Below are positions 55,590 to 63,846 of a stretch of 64,000 nucleotides of DNA, piece after piece; the first letter of the stretch is position 1, and every line of letters starts with the position of its first letter. A program made the position numbers and the translations under genes. The stretch is taken from positions 2,914,001 to 2,978,000 of the forward strand of contig OY763044.2 of NCBI GenBank assembly GCA_963666825.2, written 5' to 3'. This stretch comes from Saccharicrinis sp963666825. GTDB lineage: Bacteria; Bacteroidota; Bacteroidia; Bacteroidales; Marinilabiliaceae. A model generated the notes under the pieces. The model did not search any database. It saw only the letters and a program-made list of their open reading frames with translations, and had not been told where the DNA came from.

Positions 55590-55819
55590 TCTGTCGGTGT
55601 TTTTAAATCCGACAGCGTTTGATTAAAAATAAAATAAAAATAATTGTTTTAAAGATTCAGACAGGTTGTATACGCTGTCTGATCGTATTCTATTAACGAT
55701 ACAGACAGATCTTCGATGCTGTCTGATCTTACTTAAACAGCGACTCAAACTGTTATCTTTTTAACAATCTCATTCTTTAACTAAGACGCAGACAGGTCTT
55801 CGACGCTGTCTGGTCTTAG
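55590..55819. repeat. Cluster of GACAGCGTC-type palindromes upstream of RAYT
   Basis: Four units: 55590-55618 (CTGTCGGTG to CCGACAGCG), 55657-55688 (CAGACAGGTTGTATACGCTG), 55701-55730 (CAGACAGATCTTCGATGCTG), 55781-55819 (CTAAGACGCAGACAGG to CTGTCTGGTCTTAG). The last is the most symmetric and covers the stop codon of the glycosyltransferase at 55816. All fold on CAGACAG/CTGTCTG with a short GTCTTCGACG-type loop. The 55565-55815 gap holds nothing else. Confidence 0.88.
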
Positions 55820-56964
55820 TTAAACATTTCGATATACCCTTTTATTAAGTTAGGATCATTTATAAAACTCATTGCTTTTTTTCTTGCTCCATCACACCAT
55901 TGATCAAACTCATCTTGTTCCATGTCTAATACTTCTGTTAGCGCGGATTTGTAATCCGTGCTCTTATCTAACTGTATATCCCATCCACATATCTCCGATT
56001 CCAACGCTTTCCATGGAGTTTGATCACTAATAATAACAGGCCTTCCTGACATAAAGCTCTCTAATATCACATGACCGAAATTCTCACCTCTTGAAGGCAT
56101 AAACAATGCATGATAATTTTGTATTGTTTCTCCTACCAAATCAGCATCGACCAAGCCTTTATAATTGACTGTAATATTACTGGGTAAATGATCTATTTTC
56201 TCCTTACATTCTTTCCAATAATTATCATCATAAATTTGCCCATATAAATCAAATACAATATCACCTTTAATTTCAGGTAATTCCAACAACTTTTCTATAG
56301 CAAATAATGTATTCTTTTCTGGTGATACCCGAGCAAGACTAACTAATTTCAATTCATCTTTTTGTTTAACAATGTGCTTAACAGATGGAACTGATTTTTT
56401 GGGTAGGTTATCTGCAATAATTACATCAGTATTAGTTCCTATAGCACGTTTTATATCATCTTTCTCTTTTTCATTTGTAGCATGAAAAAGAACATCTTTA
56501 TAAAGTTTTAAAAATTTAGATGCTTTTAAAAATAATTGCTTCTTTTTTGATTTTACATCAATAGCACTTTGAGCCAACATTCCTCTTGAAGCAACAATTT
56601 TCTTTACTTTAAATTTCTTTAATGCAAACAATGGAAGAATTGAATACTTCCACGAGTATATTCCATTTATATAAACTATATCAAAATCAAAGGACTTAAT
56701 TATCGATTTGTAAGATGATAAATTCTGATATTCAGGGGAAGCATAGAAAACATTAACACCATCCTTGAATTTAACCCATTGATTAAATTCCACGTTTTGA
56801 TATGGAGTTGTTTCAGTATAATCAGTGTTTCTGGTAATAATAAAAAATTCATATTTATCAGAAAGATAATCTACCATATTGGCCATACTACGCACTGGTC
56901 CCCCAGCCTTATAACCTGGTAAAAACCAATCAATAAATATTAAGATTTTTTTCTTTTCGTGCAT
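55816..56964 (-). CDS. Family 4 glycosyltransferase (GT-B) with one in-frame palindrome
   Basis: 382 aa. IFIDWFLPGYKAGGPVRSM is the glycine-rich acceptor loop of a well-known GT4 group. ELKLVSLARVSPEKNTLFAI and MPSRGENFGHVILESFMSG form the donor site, followed by SDQTPWKALE. GCGGATTTGTAATCCGTGC (within 55941-55961) is read as TDYKSALT near the C-terminus, the same palindrome found three times in the gene at 52472. Its stop codon lies in the outermost RAYT-type palindrome. Confidence 0.92.
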   Translation of the reverse strand: MHEKKKILIFIDWFLPGYKAGGPVRSMANMVDYLSDKYEFFIITRNTDYTETTPYQNVEFNQWVKFKDGVNVFYASPEYQNLSSYKSIIKSFDFDIVYINGIYSWKYSILPLFALKKFKVKKIVASRGMLAQSAIDVKSKKKQLFLKASKFLKLYKDVLFHATNEKEKDDIKRAIGTNTDVIIADNLPKKSVPSVKHIVKQKDELKLVSLARVSPEKNTLFAIEKLLELPEIKGDIVFDLYGQIYDDNYWKECKEKIDHLPSNITVNYKGLVDADLVGETIQNYHALFMPSRGENFGHVILESFMSGRPVIISDQTPWKALESEICGWDIQLDKSTDYKSALTEVLDMEQDEFDQWCDGARKKAMSFINDPNLIKGYIEMFN

Positions 56965-57027
56965 GAATTAGATTGTTTGACGATAAAGATAGCTTTTTGA
57001 ATAAAAGCAGTAATAAAGAATGAACTA

Positions 57028-58146
57028 TTAAAATGGACAAAGTCTTTTAAAATACAATAACCAATATTTTGAGTTTTCTATATTATATCTAAATATCATA
57101 TATTCTTTTTCTGGAAATATTTCGCGCCAAAGCAATCTAACTTTATTGTAAATGCCAGGAACCTTAATTGATTCATTAATATTAATTACCTTATGTCGTT
57201 GATCATTCTGTTTTTTCATAATGCCAGAAAAAAGATCTTCTATTAATGTATTTTGTGGCAATGAATGATTATCTATATTTTCACATAATAACCTTGACAA
57301 CTGATATATAGAATCTATTTCTGCTTTCTTTTTTGAGTTAACATTCTCTATAAGGTTATAATTATTGCCAGGTTGATTATTTTTCAGCAACAATACAATA
57401 TCAACTAACCAACCAAAACGCAATCCTCCTTTATAAATATTACTTGCAGCATGAGCTAACAAATGATAACCAAAACATAAATCATCTAAAACTATCATTT
57501 TATTACTTCCAATATCATGCCCTTTAGTATATTTAAAATAATCGATATCTATATGGTAAGGATTCCCTAATGAAAATAATCGTTGGTGGATCTCTATCAA
57601 TACACCCTTATAGGTTATTGCTCTTACATGAGCATGTACTTGTTCATGCAAAGCTGAGCGTGGCACATAATTTTGAGTAGCTCCTGCTTTTATTAATATA
57701 TTCAAGGCCCTCAACCCCTCTCCTTCTGGAACCAGAATATCAATATCCCCCATTGGACGTAATCCTTCATCAGGATAAATAGTTGCTGCCAGAGCAATAC
57801 CTTTTAATCCAATAACTGGTATATTAGCTTTTTTAAGCAGGTTTTGAATCTCAAAATAGATTTTTAGCTTTTGTTGATTAACGATCGAATTTTGAAAATA
57901 AAGCTGTTTCCATGGCTTAATAATTTCATCAGGAACTTGCTGATCAGAAGAGCTATTTTTAATTCTATAATAACACCATGCCCCAACCCCATGTTTGATA
58001 CCTAACTGTATTAGAGATTCCGACCATTGAATGCCATTCAAATTAATATCACCATCCAGCTTACACAACTGAAGTAAAGCTTCAACATCTGCTCTATCTA
58101 TTTTGCCTTGAGTCATAAAACAAAGATAATTATTAAAACTTGTCAT
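57028..58146 (-). CDS. Nucleotidyltransferase family protein (NTP_transf_5-like)
   Basis: 372 aa from 58146; ATG at 58116 is an alternative start. VIGLKGIALAATIYPDEGLR, then PMGDIDILVPEGEGLRALN, give the G-x-D-x-D nucleotidyltransferase core of the family. FGYHLLAHAASNIYKGGLRF with a conserved His follows. Members are common at the ends of surface polysaccharide loci, and their substrate is unknown. Transcribed towards the glycosyltransferases, last gene of the minus-strand tail. Confidence 0.88.
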   Translation of the reverse strand: MTSFNNYLCFMTQGKIDRADVEALLQLCKLDGDINLNGIQWSESLIQLGIKHGVGAWCYYRIKNSSSDQQVPDEIIKPWKQLYFQNSIVNQQKLKIYFEIQNLLKKANIPVIGLKGIALAATIYPDEGLRPMGDIDILVPEGEGLRALNILIKAGATQNYVPRSALHEQVHAHVRAITYKGVLIEIHQRLFSLGNPYHIDIDYFKYTKGHDIGSNKMIVLDDLCFGYHLLAHAASNIYKGGLRFGWLVDIVLLLKNNQPGNNYNLIENVNSKKKAEIDSIYQLSRLLCENIDNHSLPQNTLIEDLFSGIMKKQNDQRHKVININESIKVPGIYNKVRLLWREIFPEKEYMIFRYNIENSKYWLLYFKRLCPF

Positions 58147-58296
58147 AAAACAGAGAATGATTTAGGAAGGATATATAATTAGGCTTTGTATAACTCTATT
58201 TTACTTCTAAAATTTTATCACAAATACAATATGACGAAAAACATACCCTACTAAAACAGGGTTATCTACCTTTGAAAACAAAAAATAGTTTTCATT

Positions 58297-59190
58297 ATGG
58301 TTAAAAAAGTAGTTCGACAAAGCATATTATTCATTTTTGTATTTCTATCCTCAGGTTTATCAGTTTTTGCTCAACAAGCTGATTTGTTTAAGAGCGATGG
58401 TATCATGTATGAAGGGCAAATGGATTATCCTAAAGCTGCTATATCGTATGAAAAGGCAGTAGAAGCCTATGACAATAAACAGATTACTGATTCGCTATGT
58501 ATTTTTAAAGCTGGACAGAACTTTGTTCGTTGCAAGCAATATGCTAAAGCTCTTTCTTTTTTAAACAGAAGTGTTGAAATCAATTACAATGATGCTCAGG
58601 TATATTTATCATTATCACAAGCCTACGAAGGATTAAAACAATATAATGAAGCTATTACTCCATTAGAAAACGGAATTAAAATTTATCCAGATAGTGAACT
58701 TCCCTTTTTGAAACGTTTGGGGTATTTATATTTTAAAACTGGTAATTATACTAAAGCTATTGATAATTTGAACCAAGCTTTAAGTTCTGATCCTAATGAT
58801 GAAAATCTTCTTTTTTTAGTTGCCAATTCATATGACAAACTTGGTAAATACGAAAGTGCCATTGATACCCTTGAAAAATTATTAAATATCAATCCTAATC
58901 ATAAAAAATCAGTATATCTGCTGGGGCTTGAATATTATAAACAGACAGATGCTGACTATAAGAAGGAAAAGAAACGTTACGAAGCAATGAAATCACCATC
59001 CAGAGTTGACTTCCATAATTCTACAGTAAAGCTTGATTCCATTAGCCAGGGGTATAAAAAAGCGATTCCTTATTTAGAAAAAGCATTAGAATCATCTCCT
59101 GCGAATAAATCCATAGCGAGTTGTTTGGCTGTTTGTTATAAACGCCTTGATATGAAGGATAAGGAAGCTGAAATCTTAAAACTCCTTTAA
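58297..59190 (+). CDS. Exported tetratricopeptide-repeat protein
   Basis: 297 aa. A signal peptide at about residues 1-26 (SILFIFVFLSSGLSVFAQQ) is followed by five to six TPR units of 34 residues, such as YPKAAISYEKAVEAYDN, YAKALSFLNRSVEINYND, YNEAITPLENGIKIYPDS, YTKAIDNLNQALSSDPND and YESAIDTLEKLLNINPNH. Likely periplasmic scaffold for protein-protein contacts. It diverges from the polysaccharide tail at 58146 with a 150-bp intergenic region between. Confidence 0.88.
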   Translation: MVKKVVRQSILFIFVFLSSGLSVFAQQADLFKSDGIMYEGQMDYPKAAISYEKAVEAYDNKQITDSLCIFKAGQNFVRCKQYAKALSFLNRSVEINYNDAQVYLSLSQAYEGLKQYNEAITPLENGIKIYPDSELPFLKRLGYLYFKTGNYTKAIDNLNQALSSDPNDENLLFLVANSYDKLGKYESAIDTLEKLLNINPNHKKSVYLLGLEYYKQTDADYKKEKKRYEAMKSPSRVDFHNSTVKLDSISQGYKKAIPYLEKALESSPANKSIASCLAVCYKRLDMKDKEAEILKLL

Positions 59191-59354
59191 ATAACAAGAA
59201 TAAATCTTATGCAATAGCAAATGGCATTTATTTATTCTCTTTTTAACCACAAAGCACGCAAAGATTTTTCACAAAGAACTCTAAGAAACAGCATAGCTGT
59301 TTAATAATTCGTGTTAATTAGCGCAATTCGTGGACTATATTAATTACAAAACGA

Positions 59355-59406
59355 ACGTCGAGGTACTCCTCCTAAAAAATAGGAGGAGAATTGATTACCT
59401 TGACGT
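59355..59406. repeat. Nested inverted repeat (two-step hairpin)
   Basis: Outer arms ACGTCGAGGTA (59355-59365) and TACCTTGACGT (59396-59406) differ at one position. Inside them CTCCTCCTA (59366-59374) and TAGGAGGAG (59380-59388) are perfectly complementary around five A. There is no U-run, so it is not a classical terminator. It may be an RNA structure or a small palindromic repeat unit. Confidence 0.75.
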
Positions 59407-59487
59407 AAATATTATTCAGAAATAAAAAGAACGTATAATGATAAAAATGTTCTTAACAAGAATATGCAGCAATTAATACACCTCTCC

Positions 59488-59517
59488 TTCATTGAGGAAT
59501 ATTTATTCCTCAATGAA
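59488..59517. repeat. Perfect 14-bp inverted repeat near trpB 3' end
   Basis: TTCATTGAGGAATA at 59488-59501 and its exact complement TATTCCTCAATGAA at 59504-59517, loop TT. It sits 43 bp beyond the trpB stop. No T-run follows in either direction. It may still stabilise or end the trpB mRNA. Confidence 0.7.
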
Positions 59518-59559
59518 TATTACTCCTTGTCCTTTGCTCCATACTCCTTGCTACCATTT

Positions 59560-60792
59560 CTACTTCTCATCCTCGATTCCGTAGTCCTTACCGAACTTCT
59601 CAACTACATAATCGATATCTTTATCTCCTCTACCAGAAAGGTTAACCAGGATTGTTTGATCTTTTGGAAGATCTTTTGCTAGTTTTAATGCATAAGCTAC
59701 AGCATGAGAACTTTCTAAAGCTGGAATAATTCCTTCCTGACGAGCCAGTTGCATAAAGGCATCGATAGCTTCTTTATCTGTAATAGTTTCGTAATTTACC
59801 CTTTTAATATCCTTAAGATAAGAGTGCTGTGGTCCAACACCAGGATAATCCAATCCGGAAGCAACAGTATTTACCGGAGCAGGTTGACCTTCCTCATCCT
59901 GAAGCAAGTAACACTTAAATCCGTGAATCATACCTGGCTTACCTAATGACAAAGTTGCTGCATGATCTCCTATTTTAAAGCTGGTTCCGGCAGGTTCTAC
60001 ACCATAAATAGAAACTTCTTCATCCTGAAGGAAAGCAGAGAATAATCCCATCGCATTTGATCCTCCACCTACACAAGCAACGAGATTATCTGGCAGTTTG
60101 CCTGTCATTTCCTGGAATTGCTCCTTAGCTTCACGACCAATTATTGATTGAAAATCGCGAACCATCATTGGGAATGGATGTGGCCCAACTACTGAACCAA
60201 TGGCATATAATTGTGTTTCAGGATCTTTAAGATAAGCTTCAAAAGCAGAATCTACTGCTTCCTTTAATGTTTTTAATCCATGAGTTGCCGGAATAACATT
60301 AGCTCCTAAGATTTTCATTCGAACCACATTGGGATGCTCTTTGTAAATATCTACTTCTCCCATATGGATGTCGCACTCCAGGCCAACTAAAGCTGCAGCA
60401 GTTGCTAAAGCCACACCATGTTGACCAGCACCTGTTTCTGCAATAATTTTTTTCTTGCCCATTTTTTTGGCAAGTAACGCTTCTCCTAAACAGTGATTGA
60501 TTTTATGTGCCCCTGTGTGATTAAGGTCTTCGCGCTTTAAATAGATTTGCGCACCTCCTACTTTTTCGGAAAGATTTTTGGCATGGAATACCGGTGAAGG
60601 GCGACCTGTGTAGTGTTTTTGTAAATAATATAACTCTTCCTTAAAAACAGGATCATCCTTAATTTTTTCGTACGCCTCAGTAATTTCCTTCATTACAGAT
60701 TCCAGCATAGGTGGTACAAAACAACCACCAAATTCACCAAAGAATCCTTCTTTTGTAGGCATTACTTCATTGGCTAACAATGATTTGTCCAT
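59560..60792 (-). CDS. trpB: Tryptophan synthase beta subunit
   Basis: 410 aa, normal for TrpB, which makes L-tryptophan from indole and serine using PLP. The PLP lysine is in REDLNHTGAHKINHCLGEAL (Lys of HKIN), and GAGQHGVALATAAALVG and CVGGGSNAMGLFSAF follow. The C-terminus has SGRGDKDIDYVVEKFGK, the TrpB1 type. No other trp gene is adjacent, so trpB is apparently separate from the rest of the pathway. An upstream region (60793-60965) carries CAGTTGGCAGGAATCAGT words. Confidence 0.97.
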   Translation of the reverse strand: MDKSLLANEVMPTKEGFFGEFGGCFVPPMLESVMKEITEAYEKIKDDPVFKEELYYLQKHYTGRPSPVFHAKNLSEKVGGAQIYLKREDLNHTGAHKINHCLGEALLAKKMGKKKIIAETGAGQHGVALATAAALVGLECDIHMGEVDIYKEHPNVVRMKILGANVIPATHGLKTLKEAVDSAFEAYLKDPETQLYAIGSVVGPHPFPMMVRDFQSIIGREAKEQFQEMTGKLPDNLVACVGGGSNAMGLFSAFLQDEEVSIYGVEPAGTSFKIGDHAATLSLGKPGMIHGFKCYLLQDEEGQPAPVNTVASGLDYPGVGPQHSYLKDIKRVNYETITDKEAIDAFMQLARQEGIIPALESSHAVAYALKLAKDLPKDQTILVNLSGRGDKDIDYVVEKFGKDYGIEDEK

Positions 60793-60899
60793 GTAAATAT
60801 TTTAAAATGATAAATTGATGTTTTTTGATTCTCAATTTTAATCATTTTAAAACATAAGAGCAAAAGAACGAGTTGAAAGTTTAATGTTAAAAGTCGAAA

Positions 60900-60965
60900 T
60901 GAATCGTCTGCAGTTTTCAGTTGGCAGGAATCAGTTGGCAGGAATCAGTCTTCAGTTCACAGTTA
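60900..60965. repeat. CAGT/GGCAGGAATCAGT word block
   Basis: TTGGCAGGAATCAG occurs twice in tandem (60921-60950 region), preceded by CTGCAGTTTTCAG and followed by CAGTCTTCAGTTCACAGTT. Same family as 13619-13705. The segment just before it (60870-60900) has AGTTTAATGTTAAAAGTCGA words. Confidence 0.75.
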
Positions 60966-60984
60966 GGCTTTTTAAATGAAGTAT

Positions 60985-61383
60985 TCATTCTACATTGAGC
61001 TTAATATAGTCTTCAATACTCAGGATTAATTCTTCGACAGGTGTAAAATAGGGTAACACTTTCTCTTTGGTGAAATCAAATAAATCATCGTAGTCACCTT
61101 TTTGTCTCCATGTAAATAATTGAGAATATACTTTACCTAATTCGATATTTATTATTCCAGTCTTTATAAAATTCTTTGAGAAATGTGTTTTTGCGCCATT
61201 ATGTGTTGTTGGAGTATAATCATCTTTCTATAAAATTGCAATAACAGCATAATAAGCAGCTTAGTAAAGTCGATTAATTGTAGAGTTCCATTTTTCTTTT
61301 TCTGCAAGAATTCTTGCATCATCTAAAGTATCCCATGCCCTGGATAACCTGTATCTAATTAAATCAGATTTTGTTCCAGTCAT
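60985..61383 (-). pseudogene. HEPN domain protein, broken by two in-frame stops
   Basis: From ATG at 61383 the frame reads MTGTKSDLIRYRLSRAWDTL, then continues LDDARILAEKEKWNSTINRLY to a TAA at codon 41 (61261-61263), then AAYYAVIAIL to a TAG at codon 52 (61228-61230), then KDDYTPTTHNGAKTHFSKNF and on to a TGA at 60985-60987. A full-length HEPN protein of this family would be about 132 aa, so the frame is intact except for the two stops, where Tyr and probably Gln/His are expected. ATG overlaps the stop of the MNT gene (ATGA), the standard layout of MNT-HEPN pairs. Confidence 0.85.
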
Positions 61384-61700
61384 AAAATCTTTCTCCCATC
61401 TTTTGCAATATTAATATATAATGGCGTCATTTTATGGTTTAACTCCCAATCATTCTTTGTATAAACTAATGGTGATATTATTTCCCCGGTTTCCAACTCA
61501 AGTTCATAAAAGTCATCCATTATTTTAGTCTCTTCTTCAAATGTAATTTTTGATTGATGGAATAATAAAAGCAGATCCCAATCTGATAGCTTTTTCGCAT
61601 CACCTCGAGCTTGCGATCCATACAGGTACACTTCAGCCTCTGGGTATTTAGACCTTGTAAAGTCCTCTATTTTACTTAATATATTACGATTTGCTTCCAT
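61380..61700 (-). CDS. MNT-type minimal nucleotidyltransferase
   Basis: 106 aa. VYLYGSQARGDAKKLSDWDL carries GSxxRG and the SDxDL catalytic acidic pair, and YELELETGEIISPLVYTKND is typical of the MNT/NTP_transf_2 antitoxin family. In characterised MntA-HepT pairs the MNT protein AMPylates the HEPN toxin. Here the HEPN gene overlapping its 3' end is broken, so this is an orphan MNT. Confidence 0.9.
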   Translation of the reverse strand: MEANRNILSKIEDFTRSKYPEAEVYLYGSQARGDAKKLSDWDLLLLFHQSKITFEEETKIMDDFYELELETGEIISPLVYTKNDWELNHKMTPLYINIAKDGRKIL

Positions 61701-62092
61701 GACATAAATATAAATATTTTATTTATGCACCACAATTGAAAGAAAAAGATTACTAATGATTATCGCATTAGATGGAAATAAATTAGCATATAGTTAGCAG
61801 TCTTCATTTCAATATTAGCAGAGCGCTTCGTACATGGAGCAATATCAAAAAAAGCAAATACTCATATATTAGTTAGAGCTTTATTAAAAGCTACGCATAT
61901 TTATATAAGTATCAATTAAATTAATATTACATTCCAAGATGCATATCATCTATTGTCTCTTTTCTATTATCTCTTATCTTTTATCCTTTTAATCAGACAA
62001 AAATATTCAGTTATCCAGAAACTGCCTACTGAGAACTGAGTACTAAGTACTGTCCACTGGGTACTGTCTACCGGGTACTATGTACTGCCTAC
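61701..62092. other. Gap with ACTGAGTACT word block
   Basis: No gene. 62020-62098 is a dense run of ACTGCCTACTGAGAACTGAG, TACTAAGTACTGTCCACTGG, GTACTGTCTACCGGGTACTA, a single word repeated with point changes. It ends at the stop of the gene at 62093. Upstream, 61700-62015 is AT-rich and shows nothing else. Confidence 0.75.
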
Positions 62093-62599
62093 TTACTCCT
62101 GATGGTGTCTCTTTACAATATGAGCAACAATTTCCTGAGCTGAGTCATGACGTAACAGGATCATTGGCATTGAAACACCTACTGCAATTGATAATAATAC
62201 AAATACAGCTTTCAATCCATTTGAAGTTGTTTCCTGCATTACTTGCATATATTCATCCGGAGATACTTTTCCAGTTAACTTTATTAATCCGAGCATGGCT
62301 CTATACGAGAATGCTCCTGGAATCATTGATATAATAGAAGGAATTGCAAACACATACATGGGTGAACGTTTGTTATTCGCTGCTGGTATGCTTAGAAATC
62401 CAACAATGGTAGCAGATAAAAAAGTAGCTAACACAACTTCCAATCCAAATTCCATGGATAAAAATTTTGTTACTCCACAAACTGCTCCCATTCCAAAAAT
62501 CACAATAAGGGTACGCTGTGGTACATTAAAAAGAATAGCAAAACCTACTGCAGCCAATCCTGGCCATATCATTCTTTCTATAATTTGTAGAATATCCAT
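62093..62599 (-). CDS. Threonine/serine exporter, small subunit (ThrE_2 / YjjB-like)
   Basis: 168 aa with four to five membrane segments. LQIIERMIWPGLAAVGFAILF, then NVPQRTLIVIFGMGAVCGV, then MYVFAIPSIISMIPGAFSYR is characteristic of the ThrE_2 family. It pairs with the YjjP-like gene four bases upstream to form the split ThrE exporter (in enteric bacteria YjjPB exports succinate-type dicarboxylates). Which substrate applies here is not readable from the sequence. Confidence 0.93.
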   Translation of the reverse strand: MDILQIIERMIWPGLAAVGFAILFNVPQRTLIVIFGMGAVCGVTKFLSMEFGLEVVLATFLSATIVGFLSIPAANNKRSPMYVFAIPSIISMIPGAFSYRAMLGLIKLTGKVSPDEYMQVMQETTSNGLKAVFVLLSIAVGVSMPMILLRHDSAQEIVAHIVKRHHQE

Positions 62600-62603
62600 C
62601 TTG

Positions 62604-63383
62604 TTAAATTTGATAAATTAATAAAGCAGTTGCTAATCCTAATGCTATTGAGAAAGCGATAATCATTCCATTTACGCCACGAACAATACCATTCATAATA
62701 TTACCATAGATTAAATCAGAGAATGAATTCACCAAAGGAACTCCCGGAATCAGATATAACACAGATGTTGCAAAAGCAAACTCAGGATGAGTACCTATAC
62801 TTAATTTAACAGATAATCCGGATATTAATGAGGCTGTTAATGCTGCTGCATAAATACATAAGTAGGCATTATACTGACGTTTCATCATTTCCTGACGTAC
62901 AAACAAACCTATGAATGTGGCAACAAAAGCTACCAACATTTCTATATAACCACCTCCGAATAAACGACAGAAAGATAAATCGGCTAAACCAACAAACGTT
63001 AAAATAATCCATCGAGGATAATGAGGAAGCGCTTTTAGTCTTGCAATTTCCTTTTCTATATCATCCATAGTCCAGGTTTCTTCATTGGCAATACTCCAAC
63101 TCATTTTGCTAATTCCACTCACCAGCTTAAAATTAACTCCATGTGGACTGGTTCGTTTTAGCATGTTGAATGCATGTTTATCCTCTGTATTTTCAAGATT
63201 GATCATCAGAGCTCTATGAGTTATTAACAATTCGGAGTGAAATCCAAATGCATTTGCAATTCGATCCAATGTAACCCGAATCCGCATACTATTTGCTCCA
63301 AAACTCATTAACAAGGATCCTATTTCCAGAAGAATGGATCCTAATCGTTCTATCTGTTCTTTTGTATAGCTGTTACCCATCAC
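62604..63383 (-). CDS. Threonine/serine exporter, large subunit (ThrE / YjjP-like)
   Basis: 259 aa. A cytosolic N-terminal part (LLEIGSLLMSFGANSMRIR, followed by HSELLITHRALMINL) precedes about five membrane segments, with GLADLSFCRLFGGGYIEMLV and IPGVPLVNSFSDLIYGNIMN, all ThrE/YjjP signatures. Operon partner of the small subunit. Confidence 0.94.
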   Translation of the reverse strand: MMGNSYTKEQIERLGSILLEIGSLLMSFGANSMRIRVTLDRIANAFGFHSELLITHRALMINLENTEDKHAFNMLKRTSPHGVNFKLVSGISKMSWSIANEETWTMDDIEKEIARLKALPHYPRWIILTFVGLADLSFCRLFGGGYIEMLVAFVATFIGLFVRQEMMKRQYNAYLCIYAAALTASLISGLSVKLSIGTHPEFAFATSVLYLIPGVPLVNSFSDLIYGNIMNGIVRGVNGMIIAFSIALGLATALLIYQI

Positions 63384-63692
63384 CTAAAAATTAGGCCACA
63401 AAGGTATATTAGTTCCATGAAAGTTGTATCAACAAGTCATTTTTTTTAATAAAAAATCACATTTAAACACCCCTCTTGTTCAGATTTTATCATTTTTAAA
63501 TAAAAATGTTAGATTTTTATACACCCCACACCCAGAATTAATGAAAAACCAAGATTTGTACAATAAAAAATCAATCTATAATAAAGCTTCATTATTCTAT
63601 TTTTTAAAATTTTTATACTCACATTTACTTATTTTATAGGTATTATGAAAATGTGAATTCATTATTAACTCGTAACATTCAAAATTATTAAT

Positions 63693-63700
63693 TACCTTTG
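63693..63700 (+). promoter_or_regulatory. Candidate -7 element of the cold-shock gene
   Basis: TACCTTTG matches TAnnTTTG. The start codon is 146 bp downstream, so the mRNA would have a long 5' leader, as expected for a temperature-responsive cold-shock transcript. No clear -33 element. The rest of the 63384-63846 gap shows nothing. Confidence 0.4.
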
Positions 63701-63846
63701 TAACGTTAGTAATAGGTAAAATTTCCACTCCGGTATTTTTATTGTCATTCAATATTCTTCAATTTCTATTGTTTGGTTCTACTCATACTTCTACTGTAAC
63801 TATTTTTCCTTTTGCTGATTAGTTTTAATCTTATAAAAAATATTGA

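Larger units (their letters stand above)
59191..59559. repeat. Gap with composite repeat copy 4 and two strong hairpins
   Basis: Composite repeat 59245-59335: AACCACAAAGCACGCAAAG, TTTTTCACAAAGAACTCTAAG, CAGCATAGCTGTT, AATTCGTGTTAATTAGCGC, AATTCGTGGAC. A nested hairpin spans 59355-59406 and a perfect one 59488-59517 (separate entries). ACTCCTTGTCCTTTGCTCC words lie at 59520-59555. No gene is apparent. Confidence 0.75.

Noticed and set aside
59464..59682. Plus-strand frame of 72 codons over the trpB 3' end
   Set aside because: Overlaps trpB antisense and a perfect hairpin; no coding character.
62295..62621. Plus-strand frame of 108 codons opposite the ThrE-type genes
   Set aside because: It lies entirely antisense to two well-supported membrane protein genes and has no recognisable features.
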